This document shows positions 40,484 to 52,444 of a DNA stretch of 64,000 nt, piece after piece. Both the position numbers and the translations under genes were made by a program. This DNA comes from Burkholderiales bacterium (GTDB lineage: Bacteria; Pseudomonadota; Gammaproteobacteria; Burkholderiales; Casimicrobiaceae): the NCBI GenBank assembly GCA_025927765.1, contig JAICKU010000003.1, positions 45,583 to 109,582 of the forward strand, read 5' to 3'. The notes beneath the pieces were generated by a model, which had not been told where the DNA came from, made no database searches, and saw only the letters and a program-made list of their open reading frames with translations. How positions within the stretch are numbered: position 1 is the first letter of the stretch; every line of letters begins with the position of its first letter.

Positions 40484-41038
40484 TTAGTCGGCAGGCCCGC
40501 TCGCGTGGCCGCTGCGCGTGACCCACTTGTAGCCGGTCACCATCGCCTTCACGAGATTTTCGCGATGGACGAGGCTCGACACCACGACGCCCGCGATGTG
40601 CACGAACACGAGCGTCAGCATGACGTTCGCCGCGCCTTCGTGGAAGTCCTCGACCCAGTGGCCGCCGATATCGTTGTAGGTGGCATAGCCCGCGGCGCCG
40701 GTGACGAGCGCGAGCACCACTAGCGCGTAGATCACCCAGCTGCCGGCGGGATTGTGCCCGACGTAGTGCTGCGGGCGGAAGGTCACGATCGATTCGAGGT
40801 AGTCGACCACGGCGCGCGGGCCGAACGCGAACGACGACAACCGCGCGTAGCGCGTGCCGACGAACGCCCACAGGAGCCGGAACGCGACGAGGCCGAGCAC
40901 CGTGTAGCCGAGGGCGACGTGAACGTCGCGGTAGCGCTCGGACTCGGCGGTCAGGAACGCGCCCGTGAACGACGCGGCGAGCAGCCAATGAAACAGGCGT
41001 ACGGGAACGTCCCATACGAAAACACGCATTCTTGCCAT
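40484..41038 (-). CDS. Cytochrome b561-family membrane protein
   Basis: 184-residue diheme b-type cytochrome with four helices. Heme-ligand candidates are His17 and His40 (PVRLFHWLLAASF, DVHVALGYTVLG) and the later HEGAANVMLTLVFVHIAGVV histidines. WDVPVRLFHWLL is the typical N-terminus. ATG 41038 has GGAGAATCATC upstream; a second Met is three residues in. It likely passes electrons from the quinone pool to the neighbouring periplasmic diheme cytochrome c. Confidence 0.93.
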   Translation of the reverse strand: MARMRVFVWDVPVRLFHWLLAASFTGAFLTAESERYRDVHVALGYTVLGLVAFRLLWAFVGTRYARLSSFAFGPRAVVDYLESIVTFRPQHYVGHNPAGSWVIYALVVLALVTGAAGYATYNDIGGHWVEDFHEGAANVMLTLVFVHIAGVVVSSLVHRENLVKAMVTGYKWVTRSGHASGPAD

Positions 41039-41066
41039 GATGATTCTCCAAAGGATGTCGTAACGG

Positions 41067-41537
41067 TCAGCGGGGAATGCGCACGTCGTGGTCGCCGAAG
41101 CGTCCGTCCTGCGCGCCCGCGTGGCACGCGCCGCAGTTCGCCGCGCCTTGCACCTTCGGGCTTTGCCAGGTGGCAGCCGCGATTTCGCGGTGCTTGTGCA
41201 CGAAGCGCGGCGATTCGGTGACGCGAACGAGGCGCGGATCGGTCGACACCTTCCCGCCCGTCCCCGCATTCGCTTCGAGGTAGACCGTGATGCTTCGGGC
41301 AGTGGCCGCGTCGATGCTCGCGTCGGTACCAAAATGCCGATCGAGGTTGTTCATGACCGTGCGCCATGCACCGGCGGAGAGCAGGCGCGCGGGGTAGGGC
41401 ACGTGGCAACTGCCGCATTCGGAGAGGAATGCGGGATCGGCCGGCGCTCGCGAACCGTCGGCGAACGCCGGTGACGCCGCGACAACGAGGCCCGCGACGC
41501 ACGCGGCTGCCGCGAGACGGCGACGCAGCGTGCTCAT
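41067..41537 (-). CDS. Diheme cytochrome c (DHC-like)
   Basis: 156-residue periplasmic cytochrome. A signal peptide (AAAACVAGLVVAASPAFA) precedes two covalent heme sites, CGSCH near residue 42 and CGACH near residue 136. The spacing and the flanking HVPYPARLLSAGAWRTVM and GDHDVRIPR match DHC proteins found with SHP-type cytochromes. GGGAGC before ATG 41537, which overlaps the stop of the upstream cytochrome gene as ATGA. It presumably shuttles electrons between cytochrome b561 and the DUF1924 cytochrome. Confidence 0.92.
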   Translation of the reverse strand: MSTLRRRLAAAACVAGLVVAASPAFADGSRAPADPAFLSECGSCHVPYPARLLSAGAWRTVMNNLDRHFGTDASIDAATARSITVYLEANAGTGGKVSTDPRLVRVTESPRFVHKHREIAAATWQSPKVQGAANCGACHAGAQDGRFGDHDVRIPR

Positions 41538-41962
41538 TTCGCCGCTCCCGGCGCGACCTGCATCAGGTACGCGAGCACGTCGCCCTTTTCCTGCGTCGTA
41601 CACTCGCGGCCGAGCACGTCGTTGCAGTTGCGCTTGAACCACTTCTCGGCTTCGGCAACGCTCGTGAAGCGGTCGGGATTTGCCGCCGGCGCGAGGGGTG
41701 CGATCGTCTTGTTCGTTTTCGCGTGCTTGCCGGTCGTCGCCGGGTTTTGGGTGTGGCACGACGAGCAACTCCAGTCGCCGCCATGCGTCGTCTGGAAGAA
41801 CGCGCGCCCGCGCTGCGCCGAGAAGCCGCCGAACGATGTCGACGCGCTGCGCGCCGACGCCTCGTAGCCCTTCAGAAGATCGGACGGCGAGAGCGCGTGC
41901 GCGGCGGTGGCGCCGAACACCAGCGAACCGGCCGCGAACGCGATGAAGCCTGCCTTGACCAT
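41534..41962 (-). CDS. DUF1924 c-type cytochrome (SHP-like)
   Basis: 142-residue periplasmic monoheme cytochrome. Signal peptide MVKAGFIAFAAGSLVFGATAAHA, then SPSDLLKGYEASAR and one heme site CSSCH at about residue 66 followed by TQNPATTGKHAKTNKTIAPL. This is the pattern of the oxygen-binding sphaeroides heme protein family, whose heme has an unusual ligand (recalled, not seen). ATG 41962 is supported by GGAGG five bases upstream; two further in-frame ATGs (41974, 41986) lie inside a perfect hairpin. First gene of the five-gene cytochrome/two-component operon. Confidence 0.9.
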   Translation of the reverse strand: MVKAGFIAFAAGSLVFGATAAHALSPSDLLKGYEASARSASTSFGGFSAQRGRAFFQTTHGGDWSCSSCHTQNPATTGKHAKTNKTIAPLAPAANPDRFTSVAEAEKWFKRNCNDVLGRECTTQEKGDVLAYLMQVAPGAAK

Positions 41963-41967
41963 CGAAA

Positions 41968-41991
41968 CCTCCATGCGTGGATGCATGGAGG
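41968..41991 (-). promoter_or_regulatory. Perfect 9-bp hairpin sequestering the DUF1924 gene ribosome binding site
   Basis: CCTCCATGC (41968-41976), six-base loop, GCATGGAGG (41983-41991): a perfect inverted repeat. In the minus-strand mRNA the 3' arm ends with the GGAGG ribosome binding site, five bases before the ATG, so folding would hide it. It could be an RNA switch, a leader controlling operon expression, or a protein operator on DNA. Confidence 0.6.
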
Positions 41992-42014
41992 CGACAGTAG
42001 GCGGCGAAGATTAG

Positions 42015-42956
42015 CTACTGCTTAACCGTTTCGCGCGCGGCAGCGCCGATGAAGCGATCGAGATGCCGCACGTTGTTCGCCGCGAGGAGCGCGCGAAATT
42101 CCGCATGGCCCGCCTTTTCGCGCGCGAGCATGGCCGCGAGGTCCTGCCCGTAGCCGCCCGAGCGCGCATGCTCGAAGAGCTTGTCGAGGGTCGCCTGCGT
42201 GGGCGCGAGCGGGGTGCTCGAATCGCGGTCGTAATGCGCGAGCAGCAGTTGCAGCGCCATCTCGACGCTCGGCTGGCGATCGCAGAGGTCGAACGACACG
42301 TGCAGCGAGCACGGCGACAGCGTCTCGACGCGATGCGGCGTGTAGCTGCGCAGGAACATCACGTCGCCCGGGCGCATCACGAGTTCCGTGTCGACTGCGC
42401 CCATTTCGCTCTCGGTCATCTCGGACAGGCGCACGCGCCGCGGCTTCTGCCGGCGATGGAGGCGCCAGCGCTTCTCGCCGGCAACATGCACGACGAGCAC
42501 GTCGTCGGTGTCGACGTGGCCGCGGTACGCCTCGTTGCCCTGCTGGGAGAAGAACGCAGTCGCGTTGCAGAACGTGGCAGCCTGCGCGCGATCGAGCGCC
42601 GCGGCGAGCGCGTTGATGTCGGGCTCGAGGATGTCGAGGCCCTCGAGCACGCACGCCGCGCCTTCGGCCAGATGACGCTCGAGCACGCGCCGGTCGACGA
42701 ACTCGATCTTGCGCCGCTGCACCACCTTGTAGAGCCGCGCCTCGTCGAGGTCGACCGTCTTGCCCTGCTGGAACAGGTTCAGGTAGTTGACGTCGAGCAG
42801 CGGATGGTTGAGGTGCGCGCGCAGGCGCTCCAGAGAAAACAACGCATCGGGCGACACGAGGCCGGCACGATGCACGTAGTTGACTTCGCGGGACGCCGCG
42901 AGCGCTTCCTTGAAGTAGAAGTCGCGAATGCGGCGTAGGGCGGGCGACAGTTCCAT
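42015..42956 (-). CDS. JmjC-like cupin oxygenase-fold protein
   Basis: 313-residue protein of the cupin-8/JmjC type (2-oxoglutarate and Fe(II) oxygenase fold). The metal triad is visible: HVDTDDVLVVHVAGEKRWRLH supplies His and Asp, and SYTPHRVETL the distal His. MRPGDVMFLRS is the strand before it. The N-terminal 60 residues are helical (SPALRRIRDFYFKEALAAS). The family includes ribosomal-protein hydroxylases and peptide-modifying enzymes; target unknown. ATG 42956 overlaps the lipoprotein stop by one base (TGATG), so the two are coupled. Confidence 0.85.
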   Translation of the reverse strand: MELSPALRRIRDFYFKEALAASREVNYVHRAGLVSPDALFSLERLRAHLNHPLLDVNYLNLFQQGKTVDLDEARLYKVVQRRKIEFVDRRVLERHLAEGAACVLEGLDILEPDINALAAALDRAQAATFCNATAFFSQQGNEAYRGHVDTDDVLVVHVAGEKRWRLHRRQKPRRVRLSEMTESEMGAVDTELVMRPGDVMFLRSYTPHRVETLSPCSLHVSFDLCDRQPSVEMALQLLLAHYDRDSSTPLAPTQATLDKLFEHARSGGYGQDLAAMLAREKAGHAEFRALLAANNVRHLDRFIGAAARETVKQ

Positions 42957-43222
42957 CAGAACGTGCTGCAGGAGAAGAAGCCGCGGTGGCCGATGCAGTT
43001 GGTCGTGGTCAGGGCGCGCCGCTGCAGGTCGTCGCGATGCGCGAGCCGCAGCACGCAGGCGCGCCACGGATCGGTGTCGGAGCGGTAGCCGAGCCGCTCG
43101 CAGCCCGGTCCATACACCTGGATCATCTCGTCGACGTCGCGCTGCACGGCTGCGGCGCGCTCGGCAAGCGTCGCACAGCCGGCGAGGGCAACGAACAGAA
43201 GGGTCGTGAAGACGGCGCGCAT
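42956..43222 (-). CDS. Small putative lipoprotein
   Basis: 88 residues. MRAVFTTLLFVALAGC is a lipoprotein signal peptide with lipobox LAGC, so the mature protein would be anchored through Cys16. The remainder has a charged helix (LAERAAAVQRDVDEMIQVYG) and four further cysteines (PGCERL, ACVLRL, TNCIGH, FSCSTF), suggesting disulfides. AAGGAGAG before ATG 43222. Unrecognised family; paired with the JmjC-like gene. Confidence 0.75.
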   Translation of the reverse strand: MRAVFTTLLFVALAGCATLAERAAAVQRDVDEMIQVYGPGCERLGYRSDTDPWRACVLRLAHRDDLQRRALTTTNCIGHRGFFSCSTF

Positions 43223-43360
43223 GATGCTCTCCTTCAAAGGTCTCCCTGAATCCTACGCTTGCGACGGGCGCCATCCTACAGGGTCGCGAGGATGCGGCCG
43301 ATCGTGTCGCAACGCCTTTGCGTGCGATGCTGGGCGGCCATGTCGTAGGAGGTTGACTCG

Positions 43361-43669
43361 ATGAACCTGAAACGCACTTTGCTCGCGATGGGGTTCGCGA
43401 TGGGCGCGATGGTTGCCATGGCGCCTGCGCCGGCACTGGCCGACATTACCGTTCGCTTCGGGCCGCCGCCGATTCGCCACGAAGTGGTGCCGATGGTGCC
43501 GTCCGGCTATGTCTGGGTGCCCGGCTATTGGAACTTCAACGGGCACCGCTACGTGTGGGTGCGCGGCCATCGCGAACGCGCGCGCCACGGACGCCGCTGG
43601 GTTGCGCCGCGCTGGCACGAGGATCGCGGCCGCTGGCGTCAGGAACGCGGTCGCTGGGATCGCTACTGA
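43361..43669 (+). CDS. YXWGXW-repeat secreted protein
   Basis: 102-residue secreted protein. Signal peptide to about ALAD (residue 28), then a Trp/Tyr/Arg-rich region: PSGYVWVPGYWNFNGHRYVW has the YVWxPGYW repeat pattern and the tail is HRERARHGRRWVAPRW plus RGRWRQERGRWDRY. The repeat unit is known but its function is not; proteins of this type are common in betaproteobacteria. GGAGG before ATG 43361 and a strong terminator after it: a monocistronic gene. Confidence 0.9.
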   Translation: MNLKRTLLAMGFAMGAMVAMAPAPALADITVRFGPPPIRHEVVPMVPSGYVWVPGYWNFNGHRYVWVRGHRERARHGRRWVAPRWHEDRGRWRQERGRWDRY

Positions 43670-43691
43670 CCCACCGCGTCGTTTCGAAACG

Positions 43692-43725
43692 AGGCGGGAG
43701 GAGCTTCGGCTCCTCCCGCCTTTTT
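43692..43725 (+). terminator. Rho-independent terminator of the YXWGXW gene
   Basis: A perfect 13-bp stem (43692-43704 with 43709-43721) closed by a UUCG tetraloop and followed by TTTTT. The strongest terminator in the window. Confidence 0.95.
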
Positions 43726-43822
43726 ACGCTCGTGCCTGTCCGGAACCGCGTCGTATCATCAGGGGGATGACCAGGCGCTTCATCCCTTGATCGCGCCGGA
43801 ACGCTCTTCGCCGCGCAGCGCG

Positions 43823-44242
43823 ATGACGCGCGCGCTCCGCGTCGCGATGCGACGGCCGAGCGGCGGCGGGCTCGCGCACTGGCTGCACACGTTCACGCTG
43901 CACGTCGCGACGGGCTTCGCGGCCGTCGCCGTGCACTACGCGCTGATGTACGCGCTGATCGGCGCCGGGCTCGAGCCCGTGCCCGCGAGCGCGGTCGGCT
44001 TCCTCGGCGGCGCGCTGACCCGGTTCGCGTTCTCGTATGCGCACATCTTCGCGCCCACGCAGGGCGTCAACGTCGCCGGAATGCGCTTCGTCGTCGCGAT
44101 CGCCGCGCAACTCGCCGCGAACTCCGCGTTGCTGGCTGCGCTGACCCAGGCCGGCGTCGGCGTGTGGCCTGCGCAAGTGGCGACGACGATCGTGCTGACG
44201 GGCGCGAACTACCTCGTCTATCGCTGGTGGGTGTTCCGCTAG
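43823..44242 (+). CDS. GtrA-family membrane protein
   Basis: About 139-residue protein with four predicted helices ([88 protein letters not shown]). The final YLVYRWWVF is the GtrA signature. Such proteins are thought to flip or use polyprenyl-linked sugars together with GT2 enzymes, and a GT2 gene follows 61 bp later. Start is unclear: ATG 43823 or TTG 43787, neither with a good ribosome binding site. Confidence 0.85.
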   Translation: MTRALRVAMRRPSGGGLAHWLHTFTLHVATGFAAVAVHYALMYALIGAGLEPVPASAVGFLGGALTRFAFSYAHIFAPTQGVNVAGMRFVVAIAAQLAANSALLAALTQAGVGVWPAQVATTIVLTGANYLVYRWWVFR

Positions 44243-44303
44243 CGGCGGCCCGCGCGCCACGCTCGCGTATCATCGCGGCCGTTCCGACGGCAAGCGAAGA
44301 CGC

Positions 44304-45092
44304 ATGCTGCATGGGCAGAGAATCGCGGTCGTGATGCCGGCCTATCGCGCGGCGAAAACGCTCGCGCAGTGTTACGAAGCGATCCCGCACGACGTCGTCG
44401 ACGACACGCTGCTCGTCGACGACGCGAGCGACGACGAGACGCTTGCGATCGCGCGCCAACTGGGCATTGCAACGCGGCAGCATCCGCGCAACCTGGGCTA
44501 CGGCGCCAACCAGAAGACGTGCTACGCCGCTGCGCTCGACGTGGGCGCCGACATCGTCGTCATGCTGCATCCCGATTACCAGTACGAGCCGCGGCTCATC
44601 ACGGCGATGGCGGGCATGATCGCGTCGGGCGTGTACGACGTCGTGATCGGCTCGCGCATCCTCGGCAACACTGCGTTGCGCGGCGGCATGCCGCGTTACA
44701 AGTACGTCGCGAACCGCGCCCTGACCGCGATCGAGAATCTCGCGATCGGCACCAAGCTCTCCGAATTCCATACCGGTTATCGCGCATTCTCGCGGCGCGT
44801 GCTCGCGACGCTGCCGCTGCTCGCGAACTCGCACGACTTCGTGTTCGACAACGAGATGCTCGTGCAGGCGCACGCGTTTCGGATGCGCATCGGCGAGATC
44901 TCGTGTCCCACGCGCTATTTCGACGAGGCGAGCCAGATCGACTTCCGGCGCTCGGTGGTGTACGGCCTCGGCGTGCTGCGCGTGGCGGCACAGTACCGGC
45001 TATGGCGGATGGGCATCGCGCGCCCGGCGATCTTCTCCGACGCGGCGCGCTGGCGTCTGCGTCCCGGAGGCCGCGAGGCATTGGCGGCGTGA
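44304..45092 (+). CDS. Glycosyltransferase family 2
   Basis: 262-residue cytoplasmic GT-A enzyme. [20 protein letters not shown] starts the nucleotide-sugar domain; [11 protein letters not shown] and [10 protein letters not shown] (H-x-D in place of DxD) hold the metal and donor. [14 protein letters not shown] is the family acceptor motif, common in polyprenyl-phosphate glycosyltransferases. No membrane helices. With GtrA before it and a GT-C enzyme overlapping its end (GTGA), the three look like a lipid-linked sugar transfer module for modifying a surface glycan or protein. Confidence 0.92.
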   Translation: MLHGQRIAVVMPAYRAAKTLAQCYEAIPHDVVDDTLLVDDASDDETLAIARQLGIATRQHPRNLGYGANQKTCYAAALDVGADIVVMLHPDYQYEPRLITAMAGMIASGVYDVVIGSRILGNTALRGGMPRYKYVANRALTAIENLAIGTKLSEFHTGYRAFSRRVLATLPLLANSHDFVFDNEMLVQAHAFRMRIGEISCPTRYFDEASQIDFRRSVVYGLGVLRVAAQYRLWRMGIARPAIFSDAARWRLRPGGREALAA

Positions 45093-46777
45093 ACGACGCG
45101 ACGTCGCGAAGCCGAGCGGCCTTGGCGCGTGCGTCGAATGCTTCGCCACCGGCGAGCGGCTGGAACCTGCTGCTCGTGGTCGCGTTCATCACCGGCGTGG
45201 CACTGCGCGCCTGGCAGATCGACATCCAGATCCTGCTCGAGGACGAGTGGCACGCGATTCACAAGCTGCTCTCCGCCGCGCCGCTCGACATCCTGACGCA
45301 CCTCGGCGCTGCCGACTACAGCATTCCGCTCACGCTGTACTACCAGTGGCTGGAGCGGCATGCCGGCCTGACCGAGTGGGGCATGCACGCGCCGTCGCTC
45401 GTCGCGGCGATCGCGCTGCTGCTCGTCGGTCCGCGCCTGATCGCCTCATGGTCGCCGCTGCCGGTACGCGCGATCTGGCTGGCACTTCTGGCCGTGTCGC
45501 CGCTCCTCGTCTATCACGCGAAACTCGCGCGACCGTACGCGCTCACGAGCACCCTCACGTTCGTCGCGATCGTCGCATTCCGTGCGTGGTGGCGCGTACG
45601 CCGGCGCCGCGACGCCGTTGCGTACGTCGTTGCGACGTTCGCCGCCGGCTGGCTGCACGTCGTGTCGCTGACGTTCGCGCTGCTGCCGTTCGTCTACTAC
45701 GGCGTACGCACGCTGGCATCGCTACGCTCCGGCGGCGAACGCGGTGACGCGCTCGCGTCGGTGCGGCGTCTCGTGGGGCTCGGCATCGCCACGGCGCTGC
45801 CGCTCGCGGCCGTGCTGCTGCCGCCGCTCGTCATCGACTGGGACGCGTTCACGCTCAAGGCTTCCCAGGACCACGTCACGGTCGAAAGCCTGTGGCGCAC
45901 GCTGCTGATGCTCGCGGGCACCGGACATCCGGCGATCGGCATTGCATTCTGGGGGAGCGCGGCGTACGGGTTCGTGCGGCTGCGCGCACGTGACGCGGAT
46001 CTTGCCGTGTATGTCGCCACGATCGTCGTCGTCGGCATCGCGGTCGTCGCCGCGAGCGGCGTCACCTGGATCTCGCGTCCGCTCGTGCTCGCGCGCTATG
46101 CGATTCCCGCGCTGCCGTTCGCGCTGCTGTTCGCGGCGGAAGGCGTGTTCGCGGCGCTCGTCGCCGTCGCGTCGTTACCGCTGCGCCCACTCGCGGCCGC
46201 GGGCTTCGTCGCGGCACTGCTCTTCACCGGGCCGATTCCGCGCGAATGGCAATACCCCAACCAGTTCTGGGCGCACATGCTCTACCAGTACGACTACGAT
46301 CCGGCGCACAACCCGTATGTCGAACTCGTGGGCGACATCCCGATCCCGAAGTTCTACGAGCAGTTGCGAAGCGAGCCGCCGGGCAGCCTCACCCTCGTCG
46401 AATTGCCGTACCGGCTCGAGTCGCAGTTCAATCCGCTAGCGCGCTACCAGCAGGTGCATCGGCAGCGCGTGCTGATGGCGCTCTTCACACCGACGTGCGG
46501 CGTGTCCAACTGGGGCGAATATCCGGAGTCGGTGCGCGGCATGCAGTTGCGCGAGATGGTGCATTTGTCGGCGCTGCTGCGCGGCGATGTCGGCGACGCC
46601 GATTACCTCGTCGTGCATCACTATCCGCCCCAGGAGCCGTGGCCCGACCTGCGTACGTGCCTGCCCATGATCACCGCGGCATTCGGCGCGCCGATCTACG
46701 ACGACGCGGACTTGAGCGTGTACTCGCTCGCGCACGTGTCGCTGCTAGGCAACAACCGTCGTCCTGTGCAACAATGA
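45089..46777 (+). CDS. GT39/ArnT-like membrane glycosyltransferase
   Basis: 562-residue integral membrane protein of the GT-C type. The first periplasmic loop has [19 protein letters not shown] with the acidic D-E pair expected for the catalytic base. About ten helices follow ([16 protein letters not shown] to [20 protein letters not shown]). A soluble C-terminal domain of about 170 residues ([20 protein letters not shown] on) follows. GTG 45089 overlaps the GT2 stop. The target is not evident. Confidence 0.85.
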   Translation: MNDATSRSRAALARASNASPPASGWNLLLVVAFITGVALRAWQIDIQILLEDEWHAIHKLLSAAPLDILTHLGAADYSIPLTLYYQWLERHAGLTEWGMHAPSLVAAIALLLVGPRLIASWSPLPVRAIWLALLAVSPLLVYHAKLARPYALTSTLTFVAIVAFRAWWRVRRRRDAVAYVVATFAAGWLHVVSLTFALLPFVYYGVRTLASLRSGGERGDALASVRRLVGLGIATALPLAAVLLPPLVIDWDAFTLKASQDHVTVESLWRTLLMLAGTGHPAIGIAFWGSAAYGFVRLRARDADLAVYVATIVVVGIAVVAASGVTWISRPLVLARYAIPALPFALLFAAEGVFAALVAVASLPLRPLAAAGFVAALLFTGPIPREWQYPNQFWAHMLYQYDYDPAHNPYVELVGDIPIPKFYEQLRSEPPGSLTLVELPYRLESQFNPLARYQQVHRQRVLMALFTPTCGVSNWGEYPESVRGMQLREMVHLSALLRGDVGDADYLVVHHYPPQEPWPDLRTCLPMITAAFGAPIYDDADLSVYSLAHVSLLGNNRRPVQQ

Positions 46778-46807
46778 ACCCAATCCATTGCATCAGGGTG
46801 ACCGAAG

Positions 46808-47365
46808 ATGCTGGACCGTGACGGCTACCGCCCGAACGTCGCCATCGTCATCGTCAACGGCAGGAACCTGGTTTTCTGGGGCAAGAGGATCCGCGAGCAC
46901 TCCTGGCAGTTTCCGCAAGGCGGCATCAATCCCGGTGAAGCGCCCGAGCAGGCGATGTTCCGGGAACTGCGCGAGGAAGTGGGCCTCATGCCGCAACACG
47001 TCCGGATTCTCGGCCGTACGCGCGACTGGCTGCGTTACGAAGTTCCGCAACACTGGATCAAGCGCGAGTGGCGAGGCAGCTACCGCGGCCAGAAGCAGAT
47101 CTGGTACCTGTTGCGCCTCGTCGGCCGCGATACCGACGTGAGTTTGCGCGCCACCGATCATCCCGAGTTCGACGCGTGGCGGTGGCACGACTACTGGATC
47201 CCGCTCGAAACCGTGATCGACTTCAAGCGCGAGGTGTATCGGCGCGCGCTGATGGAACTCGAGCGGTTCCTGCACACGCGGCCGCAGACGCGGCGCGAGC
47301 GCCTGTACGGATGGGCGCATCCGGAGATGCCTGCGTCATACGCGAACCCGGCGACGTCCCGCTGA
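46808..47365 (+). CDS. rppH: RNA pyrophosphohydrolase
   Basis: 185-residue Nudix hydrolase that removes pyrophosphate from 5'-triphosphorylated mRNA to trigger decay. It starts [20 protein letters not shown] and the Nudix box is [20 protein letters not shown] plus VGL (about residues 38-60). [20 protein letters not shown] is the RppH-specific RNA-contact region. Length is slightly above the E. coli protein, with a C-terminal tail ([15 protein letters not shown]). Typical of betaproteobacteria; no operon partner visible. Confidence 0.95.
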   Translation: MLDRDGYRPNVAIVIVNGRNLVFWGKRIREHSWQFPQGGINPGEAPEQAMFRELREEVGLMPQHVRILGRTRDWLRYEVPQHWIKREWRGSYRGQKQIWYLLRLVGRDTDVSLRATDHPEFDAWRWHDYWIPLETVIDFKREVYRRALMELERFLHTRPQTRRERLYGWAHPEMPASYANPATSR

Positions 47366-47522
47366 ACGTACGTCGACTTTTGCGGCGCGCGCGCACTGTC
47401 GCACCCCTCGCAGCCCACCAACGTCGTCCACGCGCACGGAGGGTTCCATGTCGTCGCGTGGCCGCGGTTCTGTTCGACACGGGCGAATCCCTGGGAGCCG
47501 CCGTTCGTGACCGGGCAGTAGC
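47366..47522 (+). pseudogene. Possible gene remnant in frame after rppH
   Basis: Directly after the rppH stop the same frame stays open for 51 codons to TAG 47520-47522. The read-out includes HPSQPTNVVHAHGGFHVVAW and ANPWEPPFVTGQ, protein-like in composition. About 45 of 52 codons end in G or C, as in real genes here. There is no start codon in frame and no recognised family, so it looks like the tail of a decayed gene or chance. No other gene is seen here. Confidence 0.3.
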
Positions 47523-47570
47523 AGGCAGTCGCGGGCTCAGGCGCGCGCTGCGGGACGACCGGGAGGGAAC

Positions 47571-47951
47571 ATGCTTCGTGTCGCGCCTATCGTAAAGCCG
47601 CTTCGCGCGATGACGCTGTTCGCGCTCGCGTTCAAGGTGCTGCAGAAGCAGGTCGCCAACTGCAGCACGCCAGGCTATCCGAAGTCGACGCAGAAGAAGA
47701 ACTTCGACGACCTGTCGGCGAAGCTCGCGACGATCTTCGCGTCGGAGGTGCCGTGCCCCGGTGACGGCAACCTCGACAAGCGGGTCGACGGGGAGGATCT
47801 CGCGAACTGGTCCTACTTCCGCGCGCTGTCGGGCGGCAAGTCGAGCTGGTACGACTTCGCGATCGACGGCGCGTACGACGGACTCACCGACGACCGCGAT
47901 CTCGCGGTCATCCGGCAGAACCTGGGGACGAACTGCGTGAAGGGCAGGTAG
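47571..47951 (+). CDS. Hypothetical protein with dockerin/EF-hand-like C-terminus
   Basis: 126 residues, family not certain. A strong GGGAGGGAAC precedes ATG 47571. The C-terminal half has two calcium-loop-like repeats, CPGDGNLDKRVDGEDLANW and DGAYDGLTDDRDLAVIRQN, resembling type I dockerin modules fused to secreted hydrolases such as sulfatases. The first 30 residues have no clear signal peptide and look unlike the rest, so this may be the surviving end of a larger gene whose body has been lost. No partner cohesin is visible. Confidence 0.5.
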   Translation: MLRVAPIVKPLRAMTLFALAFKVLQKQVANCSTPGYPKSTQKKNFDDLSAKLATIFASEVPCPGDGNLDKRVDGEDLANWSYFRALSGGKSSWYDFAIDGAYDGLTDDRDLAVIRQNLGTNCVKGR

Positions 47952-48058
47952 CCCAGGGGTAGGAGCAACACGCGACTCGCGCGTTCGTCGGTCGCATCGC
48001 TCGCTCGACGTGCCGCATGCGCGTACGTGAGCGAGCCCCTCAACTCGGCTTTTGCTCG
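47952..48058. other. Spacer between convergent genes
   Basis: No gene. AGCGAGC (48052-48058 on the complementary side) and GCTCGCT-like bases near 48028-48034 can pair, but there is no T-run; a weak convergent terminator is possible. Confidence 0.25.
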
Positions 48059-51995
<3,937 letters not shown>

Positions 51996-51996
51996 G

Positions 51997-52018
51997 AAAA
52001 AGGCAGCCGAAGCTGCCT
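51997..52018 (-). terminator. Rho-independent terminator of rpmE
   Basis: Minus strand: AGGCAGC, UUCG loop, GCUGCCU, then UUUU (52018 down to 51997). It lies 29 bp after the rpmE stop and one base before the next gene's ATG. Confidence 0.85.
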
Positions 52019-52047
52019 CTTGTCGTGGTACGCGAGGGGCAATGGCG

Positions 52048-52269
52048 TCAGGCCGACGGCGCAGCGCCCTTGCTGCCGTAGCGCTGGCGGAACTTCTCGA
52101 CACGCCCGGCGGTGTCCATGATCTTCTGCTTGCCCGTGTAGAACGGGTGGCATGCCGAGCACACCTCGACATGCAGCGGCTTGTTGATCGTCGAGCGCGT
52201 GGTGAAGCTGTTGCCGCAGCTGCACGTCACGTTGATCTCGGTGTACTTGGGATGCGTATCGGTTTTCAT
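52048..52269 (-). CDS. rpmE: 50S ribosomal protein L31
   Basis: 73 residues, zinc-containing type. The four cysteine ligands are in VTCSCGNSF and [20 protein letters not shown] at the start and [11 protein letters not shown] at the end are conserved. Located directly downstream of rho, a common betaproteobacterial arrangement, and ended by a clear terminator. Being the zinc form, it could be swapped for a zinc-free paralogue under zinc starvation. Confidence 0.97.
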   Translation of the reverse strand: MKTDTHPKYTEINVTCSCGNSFTTRSTINKPLHVEVCSACHPFYTGKQKIMDTAGRVEKFRQRYGSKGAAPSA

Positions 52270-52444
52270 GTCGGGTCTGCCTTTGGTCTGGCTGAATCGG
52301 GGGCGCGGGCGACGGGGAATCGCGGATTATCGCCGATCTCGCCGGTACTCGCAAATTCTGGGCGAATGCCGGAAACGCAAGGCGAGCGACAAGTGCTTGA
52401 ATCGATACGGACTATCGCCGGGCGCCGCGCGCGAGTCGCGGGAA

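Noticed and set aside
48028..48058. Hairpin behind proB as an intrinsic terminator
   Set aside because: Seven pairing bases with an 18-base loop and no T-run; too weak to call.
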